Part shown: piece by piece, positions 1-13,000 of the stretch
How positions within the stretch are numbered: the stretch's first letter is position 1
Layout of the letters: every line of letters begins with the position of its first letter
Origin: Tridacna crocea
Taxonomy: Eukaryota > Mollusca > Bivalvia > Cardiida > Cardiidae
Length of the DNA stretch: 64,000 nucleotides
Assembly (NCBI GenBank): GCA_943736015.1
Contig: OX031056.1
Location: 62,833,277-62,897,276, forward strand
Direction: 5' to 3'
Program-made: the position numbers and the translations under genes
The notes under the pieces: generated by a model
Told to the model about the DNA's origin: nothing
The model's input: the letters and a program-made list of their open reading frames with translations, nothing else
Databases searched by the model: none

Positions 1-109
1 ACTTTCTCTCTTCAACATTCTATGTTCTCATTTATAATATATATTTTCATTTATTGATGATAGTCATTGTGATAGGTTTCATTCCTCTCACTGCTGACCA
101 TTGTTTCGG

Positions 110-262
110 TCGATAGTTATGTGGGCAAGCAACCAGTGGCTTAGAAAGAATATTGTGCAGGTAGTGTAACATACTAGAAAAGTATGATTAGGTGAACTGG
201 CTGCCGCGATAAAAATGAAATAATGTTGAAAACGACGTTAAGCACCATACAATCAATCAATC
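110..262 (+). repeat. SINE-like 3' end with (CAAT)n tail
   Basis: GAAAACGACGTTAAGCACCA followed by CAATCAATCAATCAA, as in bivalve tRNA-SINE tails. The head is not recognised. Confidence 0.45.
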
Positions 263-610
263 AACATTTTGGTTTGTTTGTGTGTGTTCATGCTGTGTTT
301 TACTTTAAGATTATTTTAATGTGAAATAGCATAGCCTGGAAAATGGTGAAATGTATAATACTTTCCCAGCATCATTAAAATGATATAAAATTGCAAAATA
401 AACTTCCGTATGTGGCATCATAGTTCTTTGTGTCTGTGTGTCTGTTTCTGTGTGACAGAGCAGAGGCATTGAACATTGCAATATATATTACATGTTTCAT
501 ATTGCAGTAGTCAAATAAACCTTGATGGGAATTCTAGAATAATACAATAAAAGTTTATATTGTTAGAGATTTCAGAAGATTGATGTAGAGTGATCTTAAC
601 AGACGAGGTA

Positions 611-828
611 TTAACCCTTTACCAAACAATCCCTGGTTTTTACGCCCCTGAGATAGAAGCCTTTTGAAAACATTGTGGAAAAAGAAGAAAATGCTGGTAA
701 CCAACATTTTCTTCTTTTCCCACAATGTTTTCTATCCTGTTTCAATTTTTGTGTTATGTTTATTTTGTTGTTTGCAAGTGCTTTCAATTTGGACCAGTCT
801 AAAATTTTGTCGTTTGGTAAAGAGTTAA
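611..828. repeat. MITE A copy (TTAA-flanked palindromic core)
   Basis: TTAACCCTTTACCAAACAAT...GTCGTTTGGTAAAGAGTTAA, with a central palindrome around GAAAATGCTGGTAACCA. It lies downstream of the MFS gene. Confidence 0.75.
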
Positions 829-1631
829 AAAAACACTTGGAATTCAAGACACACATACTAAATTACTCAAAAGATTTAAAGAAACACAAATACCAAAATT
901 CAAATCTTTCATTTTGCTAAATAATCAGTCTTTGTGCTCTAGAAAATCAGCAACTTACAGTCTTACCAGACAAAATGGCTAAATAATTTTCTTGTTTGTT
1001 TAATTTTAAGTGCTGTTAAACCATGTTAAGAGGGAGATTTTTATGTGAATAATTAATATTTTTTCATTCTTTCGTTTATATTTTTGTCAAATTCTAGGAA
1101 AGACGAAACTGAGAATAAAAAATGACACCTCCGTTATTCTAAAAAGCCTGTGAGGCATATCAGAAAGATGGCTTTTTCAGGCAAAGTTCGTACATCGTTA
1201 GCGCAAACCAAGTCGTTTTTCTTGTTCGGAGATTTAATGGTCTTAAGACTAAATAAACTTACAGGCAGAAAATTGTTCACATTGTCTTGTACAGAAAGAT
1301 CTTATGATCAAAATCGAGAACTTGTGTTCCTTTACTTTCTTTAGCAGTGTAAAATTAACAACGACTATTTAATTGCGGCTAATATGATAGGAGTTTCCTT
1401 TTTCAAAGGGTAAACAACATGGCGGAGTGAAAAGGGGAAAATGCTGGCTACCAGTGATTTCTAACTTTTTCCCCGAATACTTCCAAAACCCATATTCCAA
1501 GGTTCATTTAGATAAGAGATTGCTTATTCAAAGGACCGGTATGAAATATGACATGTGTATGTTTTAGGATATCTCCGTCATCCTTAAATCCTTTTTTTCT
1601 TCGATACAATGTGTAATCACGCGCACATACG

Positions 1632-1715
1632 TATTGTCGGTTTACTTCAAAAACCTCGTAACTATAGCTTGTCACAAGCTGTAGTTACGCAGTTTTCGAA
1701 GTAAACCGACGATAT
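1632..1715. repeat. Hairpin B copy
   Basis: ATTGTCGGTTTACTTCAAAA...TTCGAAGTAAACCGACGATAT, with loop GCTTGTCACAAGC. About 80 bp, near-perfect inverted repeat. Confidence 0.75.
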
Positions 1716-1925
1716 GCAATTCCATCATGTGGCAGGGATAATTGGGGGTTCTCATTACATAAAAATTTGTACATTCATTTCATTTTAATAGTTCAATTCG
1801 ATGTAAACATAACATTAAAACAAAACATAACATAACAAGAGACCAGCGTTTCAAACAGGAATGCTGTCAGAATAAGAGGTTGGGTACAGCGTTACAGGCC
1901 AAAAAGGGGGCTTCTGTTGGCAGAA

Positions 1926-1973
1926 TAGATCAAGATCAGACAGCACTGAGCTTGTAGTCTGGTCTTGATCTAT
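1926..1973. repeat. Hairpin C copy
   Basis: TAGATCAAGATCAGACAGCA...TGCTAT-type inverse GTCTGGTCTTGATCTA. Confidence 0.55.
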
Positions 1974-2260
1974 ACTATCATTGTTTTGTCAGTCTTGAAT
2001 CATGAAAGTATGCCCAAATATTAGTGGGTTGTATTATAAGCCGGTTTTATGTAATGCATCCATTTGGCAAACCTCGTATTATACGTTAATCAAACTGCTC
2101 GGCTGTATTATGGTTGGTGATACACAACTACGCGGAACATTTCTTCACTGGAAATGAACCGCTTTACCGTTCTTAAAACTGAAAGGCTCCAAATGAATAA
2201 AACAGAGTCACCAATTCGAATTCTTCAAATATACAGGTGTAACTAAAGATAGATTCAAAT

Positions 2261-2324
2261 GAGAGAGAGAGAGAAAGAGAGAGAGAGAAAGAGAAAGAGA
2301 GAAAGAGAGAGAGAGAGAGAGAGA
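2261..2324 (+). repeat. (GA)n microsatellite
   Basis: GA dinucleotides with GAAA interruptions. Confidence 0.95.
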
Positions 2325-2510
2325 ACGATTAGAGACAATGATGATTAAGGTGACAAATCTGTAACTCTGAAAAACAAACCTTTCGAAACAACAGTTGAGC
2401 TTTCATTTTGCCCTCCTTATCCGTGTAACAAGAAATTGTGTTGACAAAATAAACAAGAATCTACCATCATGCAAAAGACATTTACACGAAGAAAACAAAG
2501 TGGAGTGTAT

Positions 2511-2740
2511 TTAACTCTTTCCCAAACAATCCCTGCTTTTAACGTGTCAGGAATAGAAGCCTTTTGAAAACATTGTGGGAAAAGGAGAAAATGCTGGTAA
2601 CCAGCATTTTCTCCTTTTCCCACAATGTTTTCTACCCTATCATATAGAAAAAATCATCTTTTTGGCAACTCTTAATTAGTCATCTGCAAAATGCTTTCAT
2701 TTTGGTCTGGTCCAAATTTTGCAGTTTGGGAAAGGGTTAA
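2511..2740. repeat. MITE A copy
   Basis: TTAACTCTTTCCCAAACAAT to CAGTTTGGGAAAGGGTTAA. The core GGGAAAAGGAGAAAATGCTGG and its exact inverse form a long perfect palindrome. Confidence 0.8.
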
Positions 2741-2900
2741 AGAACGCTGATAGCTGATGATGATCACAGAGTTAACGTTTTTAGGCAACACCTGAATGTA
2801 CTCTTTACCTTTCTGATCAAAACTTTTAGTCTGCTTGGGAAAAAAATAACAAAAAATATGATACAAAGAACTAGAATGGACAAAAAAATGAAATGAAACA

Positions 2901-2983
2901 TATCGTCGGTTTACTTCGTAAACCTCGTAACTACAGCATGTGATAAGCCGTAGTTACGAGGTTTTCGATGTAAACCGACGACA
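2901..2983. repeat. Hairpin B copy
   Basis: TATCGTCGGTTTACTTCGTA...GGTTTTCGATGTAAACCGACGA. Confidence 0.75.
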
Positions 2984-3020
2984 TGGGCAATGATCTGTGA
3001 AAAGTTGGTTAAAGGATCTG

Positions 3021-3088
3021 CAAAAAGTATCGACCCAGCTCGGACTATGCATTGTGCACAGTCTAACCTGGATTGAAACTTCTTTGCT
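3021..3088. repeat. Hairpin D copy, degenerate
   Basis: GCAAAAAGTATCGACCCAGC...CTAACCTGGATTGAAACTTC. Confidence 0.5.
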
Positions 3089-3268
3089 TTTGGTGTTTTT
3101 TTTTTTGTAATTGTCAAAAGACCACTCTACACGCACCTCAGGATCCAACCGGTTGGTGGACAAAGTCCATTATATGGATGCATGGTTGCCTGATCACGTT
3201 GGTAGTATGATGCTTCGGGGAAATCCATTGAACACCCTTTTAAGGCATGGCATGGCTCCTAATTGGCC

Positions 3269-3521
3269 TTCAAAACACGAAAAGGGGATTTCGGACATTT
3301 GCGTAAAGTGTCGTCTCGGTTTAGCCTGCGCAGTCCGCGCAGGCTAATCCGAAACGACACTTTCCGTTTTCATGTTATTTTCTTTTTTTGCATGGCAACT
3401 GTAGCAAGAAATCTAATATAGTCGTTAAGTGCTGTCTCGGATTAGCCTGCGAGGACAGCACAAGCTGATCCGAGACGATACTTTACGCACATGTCCGAAT
3501 GTCCCTTTTCGGGTTTGCTTG
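3269..3521. repeat. Nested foldback containing two hairpin D copies
   Basis: The outer inverted repeat AAACACGAAAAGGGGATTTC / GTCCCTTTTCGGGTTTGC encloses D copies at 3301-3366 (GTTTAGCCTGCGCAGTCCGC) and 3423-3489 (GATTAGCCTGCGAGGACAGC). It is an inverted repeat made of inverted repeats. Confidence 0.7.
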
Positions 3522-3584
3522 ACAAATATAAATAGTACTTAGATGTAGATGTGATGATTTTCGAGCCAGACAATTAAGCTCTTT

Positions 3585-3804
3585 TTAACCTTTACCAAAT
3601 ATTCCTTTATTTAAACAACTCCGAAGAAGACTCAGTTTGAAAACACTGTTGGAAAATGAGAACATACTGGTTAATTCTTTCCTAAAATTGTTTTATATCC
3701 TTTAAAGGGGAAATTTCACCAGGTGAGTCATATTTAATTTGACTCTAGGAAACGCTTTCAACTTTGAAAAGCCGAAAAGAAAAATGTAGTCTGGTAAAGA
3801 GTTT
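3585..3804. repeat. MITE A copy, degenerate, in the MFS 3' UTR
   Basis: TTAACCTTTACCAAATATTC to CTGGTAAAGAGTTTA. It starts 18 bp after the MFS stop codon on the minus strand and contains both candidate poly(A) hexamers. Confidence 0.65.
3606..3738 (-). terminator. Candidate poly(A) signals of the MFS gene, inside a MITE
   Basis: Downstream of the stop codon the minus strand has ATTAAA at 3738-3733 (about 85 nt after the stop) and AATAAA at 3611-3606 (about 210 nt after). Both lie inside the degenerate TTAA-type MITE at 3585-3804. Which is used cannot be told from sequence. Confidence 0.4.
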
Positions 3805-3821
3805 ATATAACATTTGTATCG

Positions 3822-4093
3822 TTATTTCGCTTTTCTGATTCGAGTCACAAATATCCCACTCGAACAAAAATAAACACCGGTAACTATAAACAATATGATA
3901 TAACCCAGGCCCATCTTACAGTCTACACTTTGGAAATAATCAACAAGGATACCACCCACAGGGGTGGCCAAAGCGTTTGGCAATATCAAGGCCTGCTGCC
4001 ACACTGCTATATCCTTAGCTTTGTCTTTTTCTTTTGGTAAAACATCCATGACTAGGGCAAAGTCAACAGACTGGAAGGAACCAAATCCGATAC
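3822..4093 (-). CDS. MFS transporter exon 15 (TM10-TM12, stop)
   Basis: The acceptor is GTTCTTCACCAG; phase 1 in. Residues 455-544 carry GIGFGSFQSVDFALVMDVLP (TM10 end), the charged loop KEKDKAKD, TM11 (WQQALILPNALATPVGGILV), TM12 (GYIILFIVTGVYFCSSGIF) and a basic tail TRIRKAK before TAA at 3824-3822. This is the largest and most clearly conserved exon. Confidence 0.92.
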
Positions 4094-7000
4094 CTGGTGA
4101 AGAACAAATAAACAACAGTTTTTATCAGTGGCATCTCCGTAACTTATTGTCAAAAGAAAATGAACATTTTGATATTCTATTGTGTCACAAGTAGTTACTT
4201 GCCGCTTTTCCATCAGCATTTCTGTAGAGTACTAAAACTGTAATTTAATTCCATAGAGATAACACTTTTTCATGCCAACTGTGCATTTGGCCTAAATTTG
4301 ACCTAAAACTTGCTTTTACAGTCACTGTATTGGAATAGATGACTGACAGAAAGATTGAGGTAGACACCATCTTGTTTCATAAACATAACCATTTGTTTAA
4401 CCCTTTCCCAAACGGCAAATTTTGGACCAGACCAAATTCAAAGCATTTTGCAGGTGACAAATTAACAGTTGCTAAAAAGATGATTTTCCTATGTAATAGG
4501 GTAGAAAACATTGTGGGAAAAGGAGAAAATGCTGGTTACCAGCATTTTTCTTCTTTTCCCACAATGTTTACAAAAGGCTTCTATTCCTGACCCGTAAAAA
4601 CCAGGGATTGTTTGGGAAAGGGTTAAGAAAGACGCGATATGCTTGGACTTCTTTCCTTATGACACCAATGAGTAAGAAGCCATACAAACAAAATGTGAAC
4701 TGCTCGTTTACTGTAGAAAGAGATTCAAACCTGTAGCTGCTGCATGTTGCTCAATGTAATTTGCTAACAATGTAGGTCAAACACAAACATGGCAAATTCT
4801 GATCTTGGATTTACACTTTTAATTCTTTGCTACGATGGTTTGGCGAAAAGAATTTTGAAATCGCAATTACTTTATTCTGATTCTCAGCAGTGACTGCGAT
4901 TTGTCTGTAATTTATAAGGTATTTTAAGTTTTCTTTAGGAAATATACAACTGCACGAACATTGGTTTTGTTCTACATTAGCTGGTTAACATGAATTGTAT
5001 GATATTAGTATAGAAATAAAATACTAATTAATTATTACATGTGTAAAAAGATGTAAAGGTAATAAAGTAAAGATGCATATTTTCGCCTTGGTGAAACCCA
5101 ACTATTAGATAATAATTAGGCAAAAGGAAAAAAAAAACGATCCAAACAAGCAAGTTTCTTTTCGTCTCGTTATTTTCATATGCACCTATGTACATTCAAG
5201 TTTGTAATCAATGGCCTCCATAGACACCTATAAGAGGTCTTTTTCAAAAGATATTGGGCTTTCAATACAATTCTATTTAAATCAATTTTCAATTTTTGAA
5301 GACGTGTAGAATTAAGATTTTCCTCTGCTAAAGCTTCCGATCAACATGGCATATCTTTTTTTCGGTAGTGAGATTATTGAGAATATATATTCAAACATTC
5401 TAAACATTTTTAACATTCTAAACATTTTTAACCGCTCAGAATTTCTTTAAATGTCTATCTAAAAAAGAAAATTGTTTGTACTTCCATATTTATTTTCTTT
5501 GTAAAGGTAGGCAATAGTAATCTACCTTTCAATTAAGAATATAGTGATTTTAGAATTGAAAAACTATAATCTTATGATGGCAAAATCTCCACAAGTGGTT
5601 CGTTTCGATCCTACAATAATAATGAGTTTTAATGATATCATATTTTCGGAGTAAAATTATAGTGGAAATATATGTTCCGCTTCAGGGTAGGAATACCTTA
5701 AATCATTTCTCTCGTTTGCATAATCTCAGACAGGTTCGACTATCCAAAGATATTAAAGAAAGATCTTTTTTGCCGCAGACTGGTTTCAAAGCGATATTAG
5801 TTAATGTAAATACAACAGCATCTTGGTGTATGATAACATACCGAAGAAGAACGCGGTAATGATTCCAACATAAAAGGCACTTTTTCCATTAACAACCACC
5901 AACACTCCCATACTGATGCTCATAACAATAGCTGAAATAGAAACACAACTTGATGAAATACATGGAAGTAAACGATATAGCTAAGATGCCTCTAAAATTA
6001 TACGAACGAAACTTTCTTCCTTACCATGTAGGTTTAAATTAACTGTTAAGTCCAAGTCTTGATGGTATAAATTATTTATTATTGACAGTATCCTTCACAG
6101 ATAGAGAGACGTACGAGTACGTAAGCATCGTATAAAGTATCCGATGTTTACATTTCAAGTATAGAGTTACAAACTTAATCTGATAAGTAGAAGGCCGAAT
6201 CAAATCATTTTAGCCCATCAATCGAAAGCCTAGGAATTTTGATTCAGAACATAACGTTTTTGTGGTATTTGTCGAAGACAATACCACTATGAGTTCAGTA
6301 TTGAAATTTGGAGACCATGTATCGTATTTTGTGCAAAGCCGACGGAAATAAACGAAGTTATTTCTGAGGCAAATGTTTTTTTCACCAGTACTCACATATG
6401 TAATTGGAAATGGCACGTTAAAATACACTGGGTGACCCCATCGATCGTTGAAATACTACTTCTTGATTGAAAATAGCTTCATTCGCTCATAGCCTTCTAT
6501 TTGCGCATTGTAACAAAATTTGTCGACCGATCGCTCGGTCTTTGGCTTTCTCGATCAAAAACCAGTTCATCCCATGGCTTATTCATCCCATGATTGCGCG
6601 CTATTCCATTCAATTGGCCATGAATACCCATAGATCAAAATGATTGATTGAAATATTGAAAATTCAATGTTAACGGCCAAAGATATGTCAAAATCATGGT
6701 TTTCATGCACTAATTTAATTTTATGATTGTATTGGATTATTCACATAGTTTCTCTCTGTATCCATCATGCATCGAAATGTCAAGGGATGTCACTCATGAC
6801 TCGTCCTAATGATCAAGGGGAGACCACCAATACACAAATAATCCTTACTTTGTCAAGAGTACTCTCCCTTCAAACAGAAAGGTATTCATTCGCTTAGTTC
6901 GTTTATTTTCAAGTCAATATTCGCATAACATTTCTCTTTTTCTTTTACATTATTCATTCCACACAATTTAGTCAGTGGTCTTTTTTTCCCTTGATACTGA

Positions 7001-10000
7001 GAGTGATTTCTTTTTCATTTAAGCCCAATAAAACGGACCATATGTCTCATATAGATGCACCATTTTTTGTGAAAAAAGGGATTAAAATTAATGCGTCTTC
7101 AGAAAGTAACAACCATTGTCAGTTTGTGCATTCAGTGCAGGCTGACTTGGGTCGAAACTTTTTGCAGTTTGTACAATTTCTGCCTAGCAGAGGGCCATTT
7201 ATTGTCCACAATCAGTCAATCTGTAAAACAAATGGATTTTGTGATAATTATGTGATGATATGGTAGGTATAATACAACATAAGTCATCATGGAGATACAG
7301 TAAGCCACTTTTTACTATAGCATGGCTTAAATGCAATGACACAATTTCTTCATCCGTGATCCAATTTAAAACAAGTCAGTGAATACAGCACCTGACCTTA
7401 CCTGCAGTGATAACGATGGGTTTTCTTCGATTAATTCTGTCTGATACAATGCCAAAAATGATAGAACTGCAAGCTGCAGCAAATAACATAGGTAACAACA
7501 TGATGGCCACACAAGTGGCTGCAGTCCAGCAGTTAGGAAGGTATACCATGTCGTGTAACCAGTATTCTAAGAACCTGAAATAGTTTTTAAGAAAAATGAA
7601 AACCAAGTTTCTTCTATCCTGCTATGCCAGTGAAGTAAAATTTTTAAGTCGATAGTAAAACCCATAATCTTGCTGTTTGGTGAAAAAATATCTCCTTATT
7701 GGACAGTGAAGATCAAAGATTAGACTGCACGCCCTGAATAACACCGCATACTTTATTTCTATTCAGGAACACAACAAAATCTGGTATAAATTGAGTTTTA
7801 AGATCTGTTAAAAAGGAGACAGTAAACAAAGGATTGGGTGACCTGACAGGTTGACATAGATTCGAAATCGATTTCCCTGCCAGCGACTAAGACTAGGACC
7901 GGACCGACCGTGCAATACGATTGTCATCTTCACAATAATTTTCAAACTTTTAAAACAATGGCAAGATATAAATTGAATGCATTCACTCGGTTTGTTTACT
8001 TTTGGCAGCTATTGTTACTTTAATACAAAACAATGGTTCATAAAACTTTTCATGTCCCATGAGTATGCAATTTCTGGCCAAGAAAAGCTGAAATGTGTTT
8101 ATTTGACAATGAAATGGTTTACAGGTTCCTTTCCCCTTTTACTATCCGTACTTTTGCAGAACCCTACGATATTGGACACACAGTTTATCAAGAATACATT
8201 TCTTTTATGTAGATCCGTGTCTTCTTCTTCTTCGTCTTCTTCTTCTTCTTCTTCTTTTCTTCTTCCCTTTTTCAAATGACTAGGCACTACTTTTTCCCAG
8301 CACGATTTTTGTATTGTTCTCCTCACATGGATATTTCACCGAACTTTAAAGATATGTATACAGATATCAAACTGTTCAACACACCTGTTCGTCATCTTCC
8401 TACTTACCCTGTAACTGTAGATACTCCCTGCTGCATCAAAAATCGTGTGATAAATACCCATCGAAAGTCGTGTTCTGAAAAGAGAAAACAATCGGAGTAG
8501 GAAAATATTTCGGTCACAGTCATTTCCCTTATTTATGTACCTCCAATAAGTTTTTCGGACTGACATACATATAGTTTATTTTCTAGAAGTGGTTTTCGAT
8601 ACGACCAGTGGAGGCAAAGCAACATAGCTGAAAACAACAACTGACTAAATGACAAGGGTTTAACTGGAGCATTCGACGACAAAAACAATATGACACGCCA
8701 ATTCTCCTCAGCATATTTTACAAAGTTCTGCAAATTCAGAAGTATAAGAGTTAGGCGAATGGGCAGTTTTACTCCGTTTTTCTACTTTTCCCGTTTCAAC
8801 TAGTCATAGCCTACTAGTGAGTCTAGAAAAAAAAATGTGGTACCAAACTGTACGTACAACATATACAGTATATTACATATAGATCTATATACTGGCAAAG
8901 CCAACATAAAAACAGTTTCCCTTTTGGATGCCCCTTAAACATGACCAGACTATCGACACAAAATCCAAAATGGTGGCGTAAATCAAGATTAGCATCAAGA
9001 TTATGTACCAAGCTGCACGTTTCAGGATGTATTACCACTGTTTCAGTGACGTCATTTCCCAGTGACGTCAGTTTTCAATGATCGGGGCACTCAGATGGGA
9101 AATTCTACTTCGTCAGCGTACTAAATTTTTTAAACAAAAGAAAAAAGGAAACAGGTAAGATTCGCTTAACAAGCATTGGAATGGTAAACCTTTGCAGTAT
9201 AATGAATTCGTTGTACGGTCAGGTGGCAGGGGACTTGGAAAGTGTTCACGGCTGTGGTAAACATGTCGCCCCGAGCCGAAGCCCTTGCCACCTGACCGTG
9301 AATTCAGTAATGTACATTGTATTTGTGCGGTGGCTACAGTCATTGTCATCCAAACTCAAAATTAGTTAGGATCTGGTTCCTGTTGTCCCTCCCCTCTCTT
9401 TCGCCCCTTGGAAGTAATCCAGCGAATGTAATGCAACAGATTACAAGATTAACACATGCAGATTCATCGTAATTCGCTTACCTTTTAAAGGGTCCCAGAA
9501 TCCACAAAATAGTGCAAAACAACCTGGAATATGTAAATAGTAAATTCTAACATGACGCATGAATTCTGCTCTATAAACAAAGTGCAACGAAAGCGTGGCA
9601 AAATCTATTCTGTGAGAAGTGAAGTAATTCTATATAGGGTGACGTCATTCTGTTTGTAGTACGTCTATAAGTAAGTTATTCAATGGAATGTAATCTGTGT
9701 TCGCATTTTCACTCCAACTATGAAGTTGTTTTTCTTTCAATAAGGGTTGGCCATGAATCGGAATAATCTTTCTATCATGGTTTATCATCCAATAAACCAC
9801 TCGGTCTATCGCCCTCGTGGATTTTTTGTTGTTCCTTAAAACTCGCAACTGTTGTTTATTGAACAATAAACCATGATAGAAAGAAGACTATTTCTTAAAT
9901 GAATCAGAAAACAACATCACATTAAAGATACTGTTGGAACACTGAACGGCCACTACCAGATAAAGCCGTCTGGTAAAACACTCCTAAATCATGTTTCAGC

Positions 10001-13000
10001 GCCACAGGGGAAAACTTGGAAACTTGTTCACGGCTGTGGTGAATCATGTCGCCCCGAGCCGAAGGCTAAATCGTTTTCGTCTGGTAACGGGTTAAAAAGA
10101 ATTTTCGAGGCCGTATTAAAGTTCTGAATAATATTACTTTAAGCTTAATTCTTGGAGAAAAATATCTCATTGTCGTACAGTGCAGATCCAAGATCAGACT
10201 GCACGTTCTGTGCAGTCTGATCTTGATCTACACTGTTCGCTAAATGTCAGTGCCTAGTTGCATAAGATTTCAATGACTATAGAATATATATTTTATAAAC
10301 CACATTGACCAACGTAGATTGCCTTCACTTAACAACGTTCGCGACAGTTTCCATTTTCACGCTTCGCGTAATTATCACGCTCACCTTTTAATCGAAAAAC
10401 GGTGGGCACATAACACAATTGATCCTGGCGCACTTGTCAATGTCTGCATAATGGATAAACCAAGAACTAAAATTGGTCGTTTTATGTCAGCAAAATGAAG
10501 AAAAAAGAAGTTTAATCAAGCCAAATGGTTATATATTGGAGGCAAGAATCTAAAATTATTCTTTCAAAAGATCGGACTGAAAGTTGAGGCGAATCACCTA
10601 ATTACGTCACCTAACAACGGGATATGGACACAGATACTACTGCCAGCGCTCTATCTGTCAGATGTATCGTCGAGCGGAAACATCCATTTAGATGCAGATG
10701 CTTTCAATATACTCTAGTCTAAAATTATGTCACTTGGGTAAGGACTTGCAGAAAACGAGGGGATGTACATAACTCTTTCTCCTTTACCAGATTGTCCTTA
10801 GCGCGATGAGTCTGCTGCAGACAAAATTAGGAAACATTGATGTCAAAAGGAGAAACTGCTCCTAACGATTGACTTCTCTTTCGCACACTGATTTCTGACC
10901 AATCAAAGAACTGTGATACAAGAATACCAGGTGAATCTGAATGTTAGAACATTTAAAAAGAAACTTTAAAAGATACGTTTTTGTTATTGTTGTTGTTTGT
11001 TTGTTTTATTTTCCCCAAGATAATATTTTTTAGATATAAGTTAAGGGTTTTTCTTTAAATATTTATATACAGTATACCTTTTTTTCATTGAATTTCATTT
11101 TTCACAAATACAATGACATAAAATTTGCTTATTATTGTTGTCAGAAAAAAAGATATACAAAGACTTAGTTTTCATAGGTGAAATTTCATCCAGAACTGTC
11201 GCAATGCTTTTTCAGTGTGTACTGAAAAAAAAAAATCCATAGAATTTTCCCAAAGCAGGTGACCCCCTCTTTTTATCTCCTATTTTTGTAGATCAGATAA
11301 TAAACTATCACCAAACCAAGTTTCATGAAATTCTGAATGTTATGAAAAAATGATGAAACTGTAGCATCGTCTTTATAAAAAATATACGTTTAAAGTAAAC
11401 AAATATTAGTCCTTTACAAACAGTCCCTGGTTTTTACGACCCTGAGATACAAGCCTTCTAAAAACCTGGGTAACAAGCGTTTTCTCCATTTCCCACAATG
11501 TTTTCTACCCTGCTGGTAACAAATCTTCAATTTTTGAGTTACGTTTATATTGTCGTCTGCAAGTGCTTTCAATTTGGTCCAGTCTAAAATTTTGTCGTTT
11601 GGTAAAGAGTTAACAGAAAATACGTGTAGAAATATATAGAGAGGATATTCCAATAAATCAAGCAAATTTTATGTAGAAATGGCTTACCAATGGGTTCTGG
11701 AATAATTTTCCCGCTTTCTTCTGTGATGGAAAATATGGTAATAATAAGGGTGATAACTACAATGGCTATTGATATGGAATAAGCACCAATGATACCGATT
11801 TGCTGAAAATAAAGAAAGCAATTTGAATGGTAAGAAAAACCAGAAATGAATATTGCTTAACTATTTATCAAAAAAAAAATAGAATCAATAGAAATTGCAA
11901 ACGATAAATATAATTTCACTACATATTATGAAAAGGAGAAAGTGAGGACTATCTGTATTTTCTGATGTGTAAGCGTGACGTATGACACATAGCTGTGAAG
12001 TAATCACTTCGCTAGCACGACGTCCTTTTCTTTAGTGCAGCCTTGGCGTAAGAGCGGCTGTCAGCGATGGTAAAACAGTTCTGCTCACTTTGTTGCTGTC
12101 ATTCGTACAAAAGAAGTCAAACATATCAAGTTAAGCAATACGTTCGCCTAACATAATAAGCGTTCGAGCTACGTTCCTGCAGCGTCACTTCTGCGTTGTT
12201 TAAAATTGCTTTTACGGAGTATGTGTGACGTTAGCATGACGTAAAGGAGCTGCTGCGTTTGTGCTACCTATTTGTTAGCAATGACTTAAATATACGTGGC
12301 ATCTCTGCGTACAAGTAGATCGTGCTACGCACCATTTAAATCTTTACCTAACGACAAAAATTTTAGACTTGTCCGAACTGAGCGCATTTGCTGACAACAA
12401 AATGAATGTGAATCTAAAATTGAAGTTTATTTTGAGAAAGTTAGAAAACACCGTGGGAAAAGGAGAAAATGCTGGTTACCAGCATTTTCTCCTTTTCCCA
12501 CAATGTTTTCAAAAGGCATCTATCTTAGGATCGTAACAACCAGGGTCGTAAAAACCAGGGTTTGTTTGGTAAAGGGTTAAAGAGTACTTGCTACCAAAGT
12601 TGACGTTACTGCAGCGTTATCACGGCGTTCTTTTCTTATCGCGATACGTCGTACATGTATACGCAAGCAGATACGCAATAGTGAGAGGGTGTCCTAAAGA
12701 AATGTCAATTCTTCCTACTCGACTAAAATGTGGACCTGTCCAAATTCAATACATTTCCATATGGCTAATTAAATGCCTATCGAATCTTTGAAGCTGTCTT
12801 TCAAAGGGCAGAAAATACTGTGGGAGAATGAGAAAATTTATACTACAAACATATTCTTTATTTTCAACAATATGTTTAAAAGGCTTCTTCCTCGGGGTCA
12901 TTTACACTCGTCAATGTGTGTTCAAGGTTTAAATGTTAATCATATACCCGATCTATTGTATAAATTCAAATCATTTCATTACTTTTTCTTTTATACTTAA

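Noticed and set aside
8533..8733. Minus-strand open frame (NFVKYAEENWRVILFLSS...) near exon 12, first considered as an exon
   Set aside because: It cannot be joined in phase to exon 11, where the joined frame meets a stop. The true TM7 exon at 8408-8474 joins both neighbours and shows DFRWVF.
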